Shown here: positions 1 to 9,890 of the stretch, one piece after another
Numbering within the stretch: position 1 is the first letter of the stretch
Layout: every line of letters starts with the position of its first letter
Assembly: GCF_963676685.1 (NCBI RefSeq)
Contig: NC_092351.1
Location: 37,996,733 to 38,060,732 of the forward strand
DNA from: Mytilus edulis
Taxonomy: Eukaryota; Mollusca; Bivalvia; Mytilida; Mytilidae
DNA length: 64,000 nucleotides
Direction of reading: 5' to 3'
The notes under the pieces: generated by a model
Databases searched by the model: none
What the model was told of the DNA's origin: nothing
Seen by the model: the letters and a program-made list of their open reading frames with translations, nothing else
Position numbers and translations under genes: made by a program

Positions 1-490
1 GTATGTTATCCGTATTCTTATTTCTTCATCGTATAAAAATTATTTATGATCGTCTGTCAAACAACCACAAACTAAGAGGTTTTTATTTGACTATTTGTGT
101 AAATAGTTCAACTTCATCAACATATATTCATCAAGAAATAGATATTGTTGTCAATTGAACTCTTTTTAACGTCTTGAGCGTGCACTACTAACTTCCGAAT
201 TATGATGAAAACATATATTACAGACATAGAAGAATAGTCCGTAGAGAAACAGAAAGTTCAACGGAGCTTTAAAACGATCCCAGCTAACGTAAAATATAAT
301 TTGAAAAATTGGGTCCGTGAAACACAGAATAAAGCAATATTAATTGCGCTTACTACTTTAGAAATAAGTAATAACCTGGTGATACATTAACCTTATTATT
401 TGTCAGTGCAAATTTGTGCATCTCGTGTATAGCGTGATTGTCTTCTGTTATTGGTGTTATTGGCTTTAACGGCTTAAAATTGTTTTTTAG

Positions 491-2061
491 GGTTTCAGTG
501 ATGACGAAATTGAACCATTCTTAAAAACAGCAAAAGAATCAGTGAAAACAAATGCCGCAAATTATATTCCTCTTCTATCCAGAGTAAGTTGGTCTAAAAT
601 AATGCAATGTGTGCACTGAATATTATTCATTGAACAGATAATTCAAAATTATATATAATTCGTTTGCATCTGTCATTATTTATGTTTTTTCTTTGCTCGT
701 GTTTAACATAACATGTGTTTACCTTTTCCATATTAAGACAGTCATTTTTCTTGTTGTGGAAAGCCGGGGAATAATAATAGATCCAAAGAGTTTCGGATGG
801 AGTACAAAAAAGATTGAAAAGCATTGTCAGTTACGATAAGAGCCGAATGCATCTTTTCACTGTCGATACCTTACAGTTAACAGACCAACCAGTTAAACCA
901 CATGGTTATCGAGGCCACTTCAAATAGTAAAATAATATTATCAATCAAGATTCACTTGCCCGATATTAAAGAATTACACATATAGGTTATTGTGCTGATC
1001 GAAGTGTCGACATAAATACCAATAATGTAGTATCATTTTTATAAATTTCCTTTTTACAAAACTTCGAATTTTTCGAAAAACTAAGGATTTTCGTATCCCA
1101 GCCATAGATTACCTAAGCCGTATTTGACACAACGTTATGGAATTTTAGATCCTCAATGCTTTTCAACTTTGTACTTGTTTGGCTTTATGAATATTTTGAT
1201 ATGAGCGTCACTGATGAGTCTTATGTAGACGAATCGTGCGTCTGGCATACTAAATTATAATCCTAGTACCTTTGATAACTAATTATAGACGTATGCAAAT
1301 CTAGATTTAGAGGTTGATAATGACTTCAAGTCAAAGATTTTGTGACTAGAACGACAAGTTTAGTCCTCTTCAAAGTCTAGAAATGTATCATTACTTTACA
1401 GCTTATAGTTTTTTTTATCAGTACTGGTGTTAAAGAATCATGAACAGCTAGGAATACTATATATTACCTTTTTCAATAAATACAATCAATAAGAAATTCT
1501 GTAAAATGTTCATGCAAAGAAAAGCCATTAATTGCATAACTATTGAATGATGATAAGCTTAAATAGAGTTTACCAGCACATATCTTTCACTTTAGGTATA
1601 TACGAGGCAAGCTATAGAAGCTCTTGTGGGTTTCTGATTTTTTAAATGAACAAATTTTTTAGAGAGAAATAAGAAGATTGATTTGAGTTTAATGTATATT
1701 AAAAAAATCTACTCGTTCTCAAGTACTTTTGATCTGTAATTCATTATATTTCTGTCTTACTTTTCAGAAAATAATTAGCAGTACATCAACCTGTAAAATA
1801 GTAGCTAAATATAAAGATTTCAGTTTCAAATATATAGAAAATTGTGTGAAAATTTGTTACTTCGCAGCAGTTCAAAACCCGCCTATGGTGATAGATTTTG
1901 AACCTGGACAAATGTTTGATAAACAATCATATAGAGAATATACCAGATCAGGCACCGTTGTGGAGTATTTAGTCTGGCCAGTCTTATATTTACATAAAGG
2001 AGGTCCGATTCTATCTAAAGGTGTTGTGCAACCAAAAGAGGAAAATAATAGTAATAAGTAG
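491..2061 (+). CDS. MIEAP (mitochondria-eating protein)-like, last two exons (491-583, 1768-2061); 5' part outside window
   Basis: Two exons read in phase. Exon 491-583 (31 codons, GFSDDEIEPFLKT...IPLLSR) follows a TTTTTTAG acceptor and ends at a GTAAGT donor in phase 0. Exon 1768-2061 follows TTTTCAG, starts in phase 0 and ends at TAG. The 97-residue last exon contains a PPMVIDF motif, a Y-x-x-Y-T-R-S-G motif and VWPVLYLHKGGPILSKGVVQ, which I recognise as the end of the C-terminal domain of MIEAP/SPATA18. That family acts in mitochondrial quality control; its coiled-coil N-terminal part would lie upstream of the window. Visible protein is 128 residues. The protein tail after the domain is short and lysine/asparagine-rich. 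The intron (584-1767) holds a hammerhead-bearing repeat at about 1010-1275. An AATAAA at about 2514 could be the poly(A) signal but lies 450 bp downstream. Family assignment is from motif recall; exon structure is read directly. Confidence 0.82.
1010..1278 (+). repeat. Hammerhead-bearing dispersed repeat, subfamily A, degraded copy
   Basis: Shares with the 5790 and 45157 copies the string of landmarks: TTCCTTTTTACAAAACTT, a TATCCCAG...TAGATTAC segment, CTTTGTACTTGTTTGGCTTTAT, the ribozyme core, and the TATAATCCTAGTACCTTTGATAA end. It lies in the last intron of the MIEAP-like gene in the sense orientation. The 5' hairpin module of longer copies is missing or unrecognisable here. Confidence 0.8.
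1204..1249 (+). ncRNA. Hammerhead ribozyme motif (type I), mutated core
   Basis: CTGATGA at 1211-1217, stem II GTC/GAC around loop TTATGTA, then GAAT instead of GAAA, then the short stem III and a GTC cleavage triplet at 1239-1241. Stem I is formed by GCGTCA upstream and TGGCAT downstream. The A-to-T change in GAAA breaks a conserved core base, so activity is doubtful. Confidence 0.65.
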
Positions 2062-2841
2062 TAAACTCTATGCTACAAATTTAATAGTTAAACTATTATT
2101 GTGTGCAATGTCATTGATGTCGTTGGTGCCTTTGATCCTTAGAAATAATCTATAATACATATCTGTGATTTAATATTAAAAGTATTATTTTTATATTCTT
2201 CTGGGAATATGTTTCCACTTTAAAATCTTATTGTACCAAATGAACACATATATTAGTTAAAATATCCATACGATGAAAATTTTAAATGTTTAAATCATTG
2301 ATGATTTTAATGCATTCAAAGGTCACATGCAATAGTTAGTGTAATGTATAATACCTAAACATGTAGTTTTAATCTATGAAATGTACCTCAGTTTGTAGTT
2401 TGACAACGATGATATCAATGGATATTAAATTGCATTTCTCTTTTGTCAATATGTTGTTATTAGATTCCATGACAGAGTGTTCTACAATTCAATATATTTT
2501 TTTTAACAACAGAAATAAATAGTTATTTCAAATATTGGCTTGTTATAATCCTCCAGGAGTCCAAGCTCTTCCTGATGTTCCCTGTTACAATCCACTAATC
2601 GCTCAGGGCAGTGATAAGTTAAAAATACATATTACATTTTGTACATCAAATATATATTAAATAATATCACTTAATCACTTAATATGACTACTCATATGTT
2701 TTCTAATAGTTGCTAAAACATTACTTTTAATTTTTAAACATACTCTTCTATTGAACTCATTGAGAAAAATTGAGAAAACATTGACATTTTTTGTCTTTTG
2801 ATCAGATATGCAGTAGGCTTTGTAAATTGAAAAACCCACAA
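2062..2841. other. Intergenic/3' flank, nothing recognised
   Basis: AT-rich sequence after the MIEAP-like stop codon. It probably includes the 3' UTR. I see no coding exon, RNA gene or repeat shared with the rest of the window. Confidence 0.4.
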
Positions 2842-4560
2842 TTATAAAAAAAAATAATAATAGTGAAAGTCAAAATATTCTTCTTCAGAAGTTTTATATC
2901 CAAAAACTAAGTGTCTTAGTTTTATCTGAAAAGTAATTTTACTGTTCTTTAAAACTTCATTTCTTTTATTCCAAAAAAGTTTTAAATACGGACACAGTAT
3001 AAAGAAGTGATCATAGTCTTCTTCTAGTGTACAAAGATTACAAGAATTATTGTTTACAATTTTCAACCTGCATAAAAGTTTCTTTGTAGGTAGAATACGT
3101 TGTAGTTATTTCCATCTAAAAATTCTATTTACTGTTAAATATCTGAAAAAAAAATGTATATAAATAGTTTTGATATAACACATCATCTATATCAAATATA
3201 AGCAGTCATTTGTTTGGTCCAATAGCTGGTTCAATATTTTTATTTATCAGAGACTTATATAAAAGTTTATCTGTTAATGCTTTTAATTTTATTGGTAAAC
3301 CATCCAATATAAATTGGTTTCTTTTTATATTAACAATACTTTTTATAGAATTTTCCGATTTTTAAATTGCTGCCCAGTCTTTTTAAAAAGATTTCTTTAC
3401 TAAATTAATTTTAGCTATCCAGTTTGATTTATTTTTTAGTTTATTTAAAAGGTTGTCTTGAGAAATACAGCCTTTTTCATCTATGATATCATTTATGTAA
3501 ATAAGATCGCTTTTAATCCAATTTAATAAAAAAAACTATAGCTTTATTTTCAAATTTAATAAATTTATTGTTCCATAATATTTGTTTTCTTATATCTGTA
3601 AATGTTTCTGGTTGTTTTGTTAGACCTCCACCAGTTAATTTCCAACATTTGATAATATCTTTGTAAAAATCTGGGATGTTTTCAATGCTTCCGTCTGTCT
3701 TATCCCCACTGTTTGTTTGAAACACTAATCAGTTTGACCCAAAATTATAAAAAAAAGTGTTGAGGTATAACTGTCCACCCTCCTTCACAATCATTTACTA
3801 GTCTTTTTACCCACATAGCTTTCGAAGCAGTGAAATAACTTCTTATATCTATCATATCCAGTCCCCCCTTTTCATATGGATCAATGATTGAATTTCTTTT
3901 TATTTCATCTGGTTTATTATCCAAAACAAGTTTACAACAACGTGTTTCTATTTCTTTTAAATATATCTCTGGAACTCTGCAAGCAGACCCACAAAAGTAA
4001 AAATGGGCACAATTAATGTTTTAATTATCATTTTTTTTCTAAAAATAGTAACCCCTCTGTTTTCTTTCTGTTTAATTTCAGTCCGGAATAAGAACCAACA
4101 ATTTCAATTTAATTCATAGCTACTTGAACATCATATTTAGAACAACAAAACATAACGTAGTATCATCTGCCATAATTCCCACAGATTAAAAAAATAATAA
4201 CGCAGATAAAGGACACCCTTGACGTATACCTCTTGTGTTTTAAAAGACCTCAGATATCCAACCGTTATTCATTACACATGTTTTAATATCGCTATATAAA
4301 GTCTTAACCCATCTTATAAAAGATTCATTTAATCCAAAATGTTTTAAAACTGAAAACATAAAATTCCATTCTAGAGAGTCAAACACTTTAGAAAAACCAA
4401 CAAAGACTACAGCCCCCTCAATTATGTATAAGTCAGTGAAATTAATAATATCTTGTATCTGTCTAAATTAAAACCAATAAATCTGTTTTTAACATATCCA
4501 GTCTGATCTTCTTTAATAAGTTTTGGTAAGATTTTTTTCAATCGTTGTGCTATATTTGAA
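2842..4560 (-). mobile_element. L1-like non-LTR retrotransposon remnant: RT palm motifs to zf-RVT end
   Basis: Read on the minus strand from 4560 to 2842, successive degraded reading frames give an ordered LINE open reading frame 2. There is an SKVFDSLEWNF-like segment (about 4400), GIRQGCPLSALLF (about 4200), MADDTTLCF in place of the usual FADD box (about 4170), an INPYEKGGLDMIDIRSYF segment (about 3870), a GGGLTKQP segment (about 3620) and a terminal zinc-knuckle of the zf-RVT type with C-x2-C-x6-DH-x4-CP-x6-FW (2950-3050). Order and motifs fit the L1/Tx1 group of LINEs. Several frameshifts and stops break it, so it is dead. The 5' half with endonuclease is absent. The 2842-3066 and 3513-3725 stretches are the longest surviving open frames. 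Confidence 0.85.
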
Positions 4561-4749
4561 ATAAATATTTATTTATGTTGTTAAAAAAACACCTAAATAA
4601 TTCAATATATTACTTGTCGTCCGTTGATGTTTACAAAAATTATGCTACTGTAGAAACAATCTGACATAATATTGAAACCCCGAATTATGATAAGAATAAT
4701 ATTTCTTTATTTGAACGAAGTAATAAAATGAACGGTACCAATTTTCTTG

Positions 4750-4797
4750 CACCAAATGCGCATTTCGACAATACATGTCTCTTCAGTGATGCTCGTG
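4750..4797 (-). ncRNA. Hammerhead ribozyme motif, subfamily B (type I)
   Basis: On the minus strand: stem I GCATCA, core CTGAAGA (canonical CTGATGA with T-to-A), stem II GAC/GTC with loop ATGTATT, GAAA, minimal stem III TG/CA with a two-base loop, cleavage triplet ATT, then TGGTGC closing stem I. ATT fits the NUH rule. The core substitution may lower or abolish activity. Confidence 0.7.
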
Positions 4798-5007
4798 GCC
4801 CAAATATTTGAAATCCAAAGCTTATATAAAAGATGAAGAGCTATAATCCAAAAGGTCCAAAAAGTATAGCCAAATCCGTGAAAGGAATCAGAGCTTTGGA
4901 TCAGGGAGATACATTCCTAAATTTATGATAATTTCTAATATTTTGTAACAGCTATTTTAATTACACCAAAAAATCCGTATTTTCATGCCAGTACCGAAGT
5001 ACTGGCT

Positions 5008-5065
5008 ACTGGGCTGGTGATACCCTCGGGGACTAATAGTCCACCAGCAGAGGCATCGACCCAGT
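5008..5065 (-). ncRNA. Conserved nested-hairpin module of hammerhead repeat (subfamily B)
   Basis: On the minus strand an outer helix ACTGGG/CCCAGT encloses CTGGTG/CACCAG, which encloses a GGACT-ATT-AGTCC hairpin followed by CCGAGGGTAT. The same architecture occurs at 5802-5859 and 45276-45335, where the inner hairpin is GGACG-TTT-CGTCC. The T-A to G-C pair change keeps pairing. Function unknown. Confidence 0.6.
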
Positions 5066-5099
5066 GGTAGTAATGAAATTAACGGTACCAATTTTCTTG

Positions 5100-5147
5100 C
5101 ACCAGATGCGCATTTCGACAATACATGTCTCTTCAGTGATGCTCGTA
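5100..5147 (-). ncRNA. Hammerhead ribozyme motif, subfamily B (type I)
   Basis: Second ribozyme of the 350-bp tandem unit. Minus strand: GCATCA, CTGAAGA, stem II GAC/GTC, GAAA, stem III TG-CG-CA, cleavage triplet ATC, TGGTGC. It differs from the 4750 copy at the cleavage-site base only. Confidence 0.75.
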
Positions 5148-5154
5148 ACATGTA

Positions 5155-5283
5155 ACATGCTCTTCAACTTTGTACTTGTTTGGCTTTATACATATTTTGA
5201 TATGAGCATCACGGATGAGTCTCATGTAGACGAAAAGCGCGTCTGGCGTACTACATTGTAATCCTGGTACCTTTGATAAGTAT
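5155..5283 (+). repeat. Hammerhead repeat, subfamily A fragment with mutated ribozyme (about 5205-5256)
   Basis: Begins at CTCTTCAACTTTGTACTTG and ends at CCTGGTACCTTTGATAA. The ribozyme core reads CGGATGA rather than CTGATGA and GAAAA rather than GAAAC before GCGCGTC, while stem I (GCATCA/TGGCGT) and stem II (GTC/GAC) are kept. Probably inactive. Confidence 0.7.
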
Positions 5284-5785
5284 TAACCGTTGACATAAAG
5301 CTATAATATTAATCTATGAGGCCTTAAATATATAAAGAGCCATCAGTAATTATCTTCCATACCTTATAGTAAAATGAAAAGAACATTTTAAGCAATATAT
5401 AAGAAGTATAGAAAAAAAACAAATTACATAGAAATACAAAACAACTTCTGATTCATGCAAAGGATATATAAAGGGGAAAACTTTTTGTGTGTTGACCATG
5501 GTAATTCAAAGCAGCCACAACAAAAAGCTAGGATGAAAGTCCGTTGATGTTTACAAAAATTAAAGAAGAATTTTATCTGAACACAAAAATTACCAAGGAA
5601 CGACAATTTGATTGCTAAAATGGGTGTTTTTTACAGGATTAATTGATATCGTCGAAAAACTAAAAGATGAGTTTGATTCAGACAAAAAAACATAACCCCC
5701 TTGAAGTTTAAGGGTTGCTCCCTAAGATAGATGAGTTCTTTCCTTTTAAAGCACATGTGCAAATTTTAATAATTTGTCACGTTTT
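5284..5785. other. Intergenic, no gene recognised
   Basis: AT-rich stretch between two hammerhead repeats. The short open frame at 5424-5606 (-) has no recognisable domain. I see nothing else in it. Confidence 0.35.
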
Positions 5786-5801
5786 GATAACTTTTTACAC
5801 C

Positions 5802-5859
5802 GATGGGTCGATCCCCACTGCTGGTGGACGTTTCGTCCCCGAGGGTATCACCAGCCCAG
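5802..5859 (+). ncRNA. Conserved nested-hairpin module of hammerhead repeat (subfamily A)
   Basis: CTGGTG at 5821-5826 pairs with CACCAG at 5849-5854. Inside is GGACG-TTT-CGTCC, followed by CCGAGGGTAT. The outer helix is imperfect here (ATGGG against CCCAGT). Same order and spacing as at 5008 and 45276. Proposed RNA structure, not a known family that I can name. Confidence 0.6.
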
Positions 5860-6088
5860 TAGTCATGTTCAGCACTTTGGTGTTGACATGAATATCAATT
5901 ATGTGCATAATGGTCATTTTTATTAATTTCCTGTTTACAAAACTTTCAAGTTTTCAAAAAAATATGGATTTTCTTATCCCAGGAATAGATTACCGTAGCC
6001 AAATATATTTGGCACAACTTTTAGAAATTTCGGGTCCTTAATGCTCTTCAACTTTGTACTTGTTTGGCTTTATAACTATTATGATCTG

Positions 6089-6134
6089 AGCATTACTGAT
6101 GAGTCTTATGTAGACGAAACGCGCGTCTGGCGTA
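6089..6134 (+). ncRNA. Hammerhead ribozyme, canonical catalytic core (type I)
   Basis: CTGATGA at 6096-6102; stem II GTC (6103-6105)/GAC (6113-6115) with loop TTATGTA; GAAA at 6116-6119; stem III CG/CG closed by the conserved A-U pair with a two-base loop; cleavage triplet GTC at 6125-6127; stem I GCATTA/TGGCGT with one mismatch. All conserved core bases are present. The tiny stem III is typical of metazoan and schistosome hammerheads that work best as dimers in tandem transcripts. Confidence 0.85.
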
Positions 6135-6339
6135 TTAAATTATAATCCTGGTACCTTTGATACATTGTAACTATTTGACGTTCCAATTTTGAAATAAACT
6201 GGAATAGTTTCTAACGTTTATCATAAAAATAGAAATAGATAAGAAAACATGCTAGCTATAACTGTTACAATTTTATTACAAACTAGTTTGGCGTATAATA
6301 ACAAATAATGTCATATTAACACCATACTATTAGTAAACA

Positions 6340-6640
6340 ACGAGAATCAACAGAGTATTATACTGGTGTGGTGCCTTCCGCACAGCAGATGCGATAACGA
6401 AATTAAGAAACGGGATATAAGCAGATATCGAAAAAAGGAATAACAAAAATATCGAACTCCAAGACAAGTTCAAAAAGGTTATTTAAAAAAAACCCCTGAC
6501 AAAATCAAACTCTAATCAATCAAAGAAACAAGTGAAAAACAACTATCGCATTCCTATTGTTGGTTAAACCTGGTTTTATAGCTAGCGAAACCCTGTACTT
6601 AATTGCACGACAGTTTTTTTCATAGTTCTATTATATTAAG
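6340..6640. repeat. Dispersed repeat, family also at 36050-36320
   Basis: Contains ATATCGAACTCC, CAAAATCAAACTC and GGTTAAACCTGGTTTTATAGC, landmarks shared with 36050-36320 (GGATTAAACCTGGTTTTAAAGCGC). It has no coding capacity that I can see. Probably the 3' region of a retroelement or a nonautonomous element. Confidence 0.5.
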
Positions 6641-7164
6641 ATACTGGACAAACAAACCAACAGACATTACACATCTATATGAAATATTATACATATTTAT
6701 TACCAAAGTAATTTCCTTTTGCATTTCGATACTTTTATTATTGCACAAACCATGTGTTCTTTGACCGTCCATGACTAGCTTTCAGTAACTGCAAGTACTC
6801 TCAAAGCATATTTTCGTGTTAATTTGACTAGCAATGCATTTGTGTTGTTTAATGTTTATTTGAAAGTGTTATATCTCGTCTCACAATTTTTATATATACC
6901 ACCTTTGATGTTTAGTGTTTGGTTAAATACATTTTTACTTCTGTTCTCTTACTATGAATAAACAAAAAATATTTGTGTCTTATGAGTCGAAAAATGTATT
7001 CTTGGGCTGTCCTTGACGTTGAAATACATCTTGGGATGTGTTTTAGTTCATTTAAGTCTTTGATGCATTTTATTAATTGTTTTGGGCTTTTAACTACCTT
7101 GTAGATTTTGTGTTTTTAGCAACGTATCAGATTTTGACGAAAGCAATCTATATGTTGTACTGAA
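6641..7164. other. Intergenic, no gene recognised
   Basis: AT-rich sequence with no open frame of interest and no repeat that I can match inside the window apart from low-complexity T/A runs. Confidence 0.35.
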
Positions 7165-7545
7165 AAATTATTACACCAGGGTTTAACAAACTAGTCAAAA
7201 CTTTCACTTAATTTCATCATCGGTTTGAGGACATCATTCGTAAATATAAATCAACATACAGACATCTTATACGTTTAGGTATTTCACATCCAATCTTTTA
7301 TGGTAATATTTTTTACAAAGCACAAAAATGTCGGCAAAAGGTACTAAACCTTTAAACAGACTTTAAAATTAAGAAGGGATATAGCTACATGTACGATACT
7401 GTTGTCAGATTATTTAAGATGGCATATTTTGGCTTTAATATTGATTCACTTATAAAGGGAATTTGCATCGGAAATAAGCACATTTATTCGATAAATCAGT
7501 TGTTGGCATGATACGGGTAATGTTCTTCTCATTTAAGTTTGTTAC
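7165..7545 (+). mobile_element. Degraded RT C-terminal fragment of RYIDDVLS-type retroelement
   Basis: Nucleotide-level match to 15345-15710: ATTACACCAGGGTTT, CAAACTAGTCAAAAC, GACATCATTCGTAAATATA, ATTTCACATCCAATCTTTTATGG, AAGAAGGGATATAG and GTTGTTGGCATGATACGGG occur in the same order. Indels destroy the frame. It is the same 3' coding end as the 15036 and 49620 copies, but older. Confidence 0.75.
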
Positions 7546-7589
7546 ATCGGACTCGGACCACTCGGAATGGACAACATCTGTCATATTCC

Positions 7590-8048
7590 TGACTTAATAC
7601 AGTCATTTTCAAATGTAGAAAATGGTGGCTTGAACCAAAGTGTCATGGTTGTCTTTCTGTATGATATCAATTAACATCTCACCCCTTATTTTATTCATTG
7701 TAAGTGAGAAGGTTGGTGTACCTATTAAAACAAGTTTAAACCCGCTGCAGTTGTTTGCACATGACGGAAGTCAGGAACCTGATGTTTGGGGGTTGTAGTT
7801 TGTTGATGAGGTTTAAGTGTTTCTCATTTCTCGTTTTTTATGTATGGATTAGACCGTTTGTTTTACTGTTTGAATTGTTTTACACTAGTCATTTTTGGGG
7901 GCCCTCTAAAGCTTGCTGTTCGGTGAGAGTAATTCCTCCGTGTGAAGACCGTACGTTGACCTATAATGGTTTTCCTTTGGCAAATTGTGACTTGGATGGA
8001 GAGTTGTCTCACTGGCACTCATACCATGGCCACATCTTCTTATATCTA
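7590..8048 (+). repeat. SINE-like or LINE 3'-tail repeat ending in GTCTCA...CCACATCTTC
   Basis: Includes a GTCATATTCCTGACTTAATACAG segment, a GTTGACCTATAATGG segment and the end GAGTTGTCTCACTGGCACTCATACCATGGCCACATCTTCTTATAT (split by small changes). The same end occurs at 13000-13160 and, reversed, at 20087, 32036, 47635, 48045, 50505 and 53560. The 98-codon open frame inside (7755-8051) starts within the repeat and is not taken as a gene. Confidence 0.6.
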
Positions 8049-8330
8049 TGAAATATACAAGCACGAAAAAAAAATTATCAAATGAGTGTGGATCTTGGGA
8101 GAGTTTTTTTTTTTATGTCAAATGTTTTGAGTAGTGTATGTCTTTGAAAGTTTTATTTTATGTCTGTACTGTTTTCTTTTTGGTATGTACTGCTATTGTC
8201 AATTTTCTTTTAGGTAATATGCACGTTTTTTAAACTTTTATTCAGTTGTTAACTTAATTATTAATCAGAGTGCAAAAGTTTTGTCATACGCTGTATAGCT
8301 TAGAGTTTTATTTTCAAAGTTCTCAAATAT

Positions 8331-8561
8331 ATGAACATCACTATAGATCACTATATACAAATGTATATATATAGTTTATTAGTAACTGCGGAATCCGATG
8401 TGAATTTAAGAATGGATGTAAATTGGGTACCTTCATCATTACAAAATCATAGATCATTCGGAGGCGGTTCAAACCAATTATTCTTTGGATTCAAAATTAA
8501 GTTGGCGGAACTATATCAGGATATATACATGTATCTACAAAATAAACATGGTCATGACTGA
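8331..8561 (+). other. Open frame of unknown nature, possible exon
   Basis: An open stretch whose later part (SDVNLRMDVNWVPSSLQN...GGGSNQLFFGFKIKLAELYQD) looks more protein-like than neighbouring frames and follows a possible TTTATTAG acceptor at about 8390. It ends at TGA. No donor in a phase compatible with the 9437 exon candidate is visible. I recognise no family. Confidence 0.2.
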
Positions 8562-9160
8562 TTTTTCTTTCTGGATCATAAAAAACACAGGTGAAATACT
8601 CAGTGTAAAATAGGTAAACTGAGTTTACAGACACTCTCATTTACGATCATATCCTTTAAAGCATATTTTTATATTTCTAAGTTGTCCTTACCATAATTAT
8701 AAACAAGTCTTCTTTGCGTTACTTATGTCTGTTTTAAGGATGTCTGCTTGTCATGTTTTGGAATTTTTGTCAGATTTTCGAAATCCTCTGGTTTTATCCA
8801 TTTGAATGCCTTAAAATTTTTTGTCCATGAACCCCCATTTTTCTTTTTATAAATCTTTAACATGTATAATTATAAGCCATTTGTAAAAGTCTTATAAAAT
8901 CTTATTTATTTTTTCATAGTATTTGATGATTTTGACTGGTCAATGATAAAGCTATGAAAAGTCAAGAGAGAACTTTTCCCCGCCAAATTTCTAATGGCTA
9001 TTATCTCGAAAACAAACACATTCACCCCTATATTTTTTTATTCCTCAATTAATCCCCTATCAATATATACTAGTTTTATGAAAAGTTATTTATTTTGAAA
9101 CTGAGCGCCAAACATCCTTAAGTTTACTACGCGGCGGTTACGTTTATATTGTAACTCATT
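8562..9160. other. Noncoding stretch, nothing firm
   Basis: Contains a segment resembling 31400-31620 (long tracts around TTCGAAATCCTC and TTATCTCGAAAACAAACAC), probably dispersed repeat. No gene seen. Confidence 0.3.
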
Positions 9161-9290
9161 GGCGGATCCCGATGAGAAAAGGGGGGGGGGGGGGGGGGGT
9201 TGTCCGGGGTTGGAACCGATCAATGCATTTGAATGGGGACATATAGTTGGACCCCCTTTTAAAATAGCTGGATCCGCCCCTGTAATTTGA
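9161..9290. mobile_element. hAT-like MITE remnant with GGCGGATCC termini
   Basis: Left end TTGGCGGATCCCGATG and right end CTGGATCCGCCCCTG form inverted termini of the CAGNGGCGGATCC type. The interior holds a run of 20 G (9181-9200) and GGGGACATATAGTTGGACCCCC. Same family as 21878-22037. Confidence 0.6.
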
Positions 9291-9436
9291 TACTGAAAAG
9301 CCTTTATCTAACACTCAGCTAGATATTTCTTTATATACGTTTAGTATCAACCATGACTCAATTTCCATTAGTCAATTTATTTTCCTGGCACTGAAAGAAT
9401 GGAAAATGGTGCTTTTGTTTTCTTTGTTTCATCTAG

Positions 9437-9532
9437 GAACAGTATACTATTCAATATATTATATCGGACATTTATAGTCTGGTACAAAGTCTTCAGCATG
9501 AAACTCTGGGTGGTGCTCCTCTATCAATGGAA
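9437..9532 (+). CDS. Candidate internal exon, unknown protein
   Basis: Bounded by TTTCATCTAG and a GTAAAT donor; 32 codons open in one frame (EQYTIQYIISDIYSLVQSL...APLSME), phase 0 at both ends. It joins in phase with the candidate exon at 9773. I do not recognise the protein. No matching upstream exon is identified. Confidence 0.35.
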
Positions 9533-9772
9533 GTAAATACACGAAACAGAACTAGAGATGTTTTGAAAACTTAAAAGTGAAAGTAGAAGTTTTTTTACAT
9601 GACGTGTCTATCTAAGAACTTATACTGACAACTATTAGTTCATTTGTAAAGGTATTTGTTAACATATATAAGAAGCACAGAGACTCAATAGCGGATATAT
9701 CTTTAAATAATTTTAATCATTCTCATTTAATTAGCTCGTATACTTTTCCTGTCTACCGAGTTTTCATTTTAG

Positions 9773-9890
9773 TTGGCGCCATTATTTGTACTAGAATGTG
9801 CCCAGCCGTTTACTATCCATGAACGTAAACTGAAAAAAACAACAGATATGGAGTTGCAATATGTCCATGAGACCAGTGGCAGATCCTTGA
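9773..9890 (+). CDS. Candidate exon, unknown protein, 3' edge overwritten by repeat
   Basis: Follows TTTTCATTTTAG and starts in phase 0: LAPLFVLECAQPFTIHERK then LKKTTDMELQYVHET. Joined to 9437-9532 it gives about 70 continuous residues. From about 9885 the sequence turns into a CAGTGGCAGATCC MITE-type fragment and then the 500-bp array element, with no convincing donor. It could be a pseudogene fragment or an exon interrupted by insertion. Confidence 0.3.

Larger units (their letters stand above)
4730..5150 (-). repeat. Hammerhead repeat, subfamily B, tandem dimer with 350-bp period
   Basis: The segments at 4731-4797 and 5081-5146 are near-identical and exactly 350 bp apart (ACCAAATGCG at 4751, ACCAGATGCG at 5101), so one full monomer and the start of a second are present. 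Each ribozyme lies on the minus strand. The monomer also carries the hairpin module described at 5008-5065. At 5147 the repeat runs directly into a subfamily A fragment on the plus strand, a chimeric junction. Confidence 0.8.
5788..6165 (+). repeat. Hammerhead repeat, subfamily A, most complete copy
   Basis: About 375 bp running from GATAACTTTTTACACCGATGGGTCGAT through the hairpin module (5802-5859), the TTTACAAAACTTTCAAG middle, CTTTGTACTTGTTTGGCTTTAT, a canonical hammerhead, to CCTGGTACCTTTGATA. Both ends carry the TTTGATAA(C) motif, as expected if units are cut from a tandem array at the same phase. Confidence 0.85.

Noticed and set aside
7755-8051. 98-codon open frame on the plus strand
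   Set aside because: Falls entirely in a dispersed SINE-like tail repeat found many times in this window.
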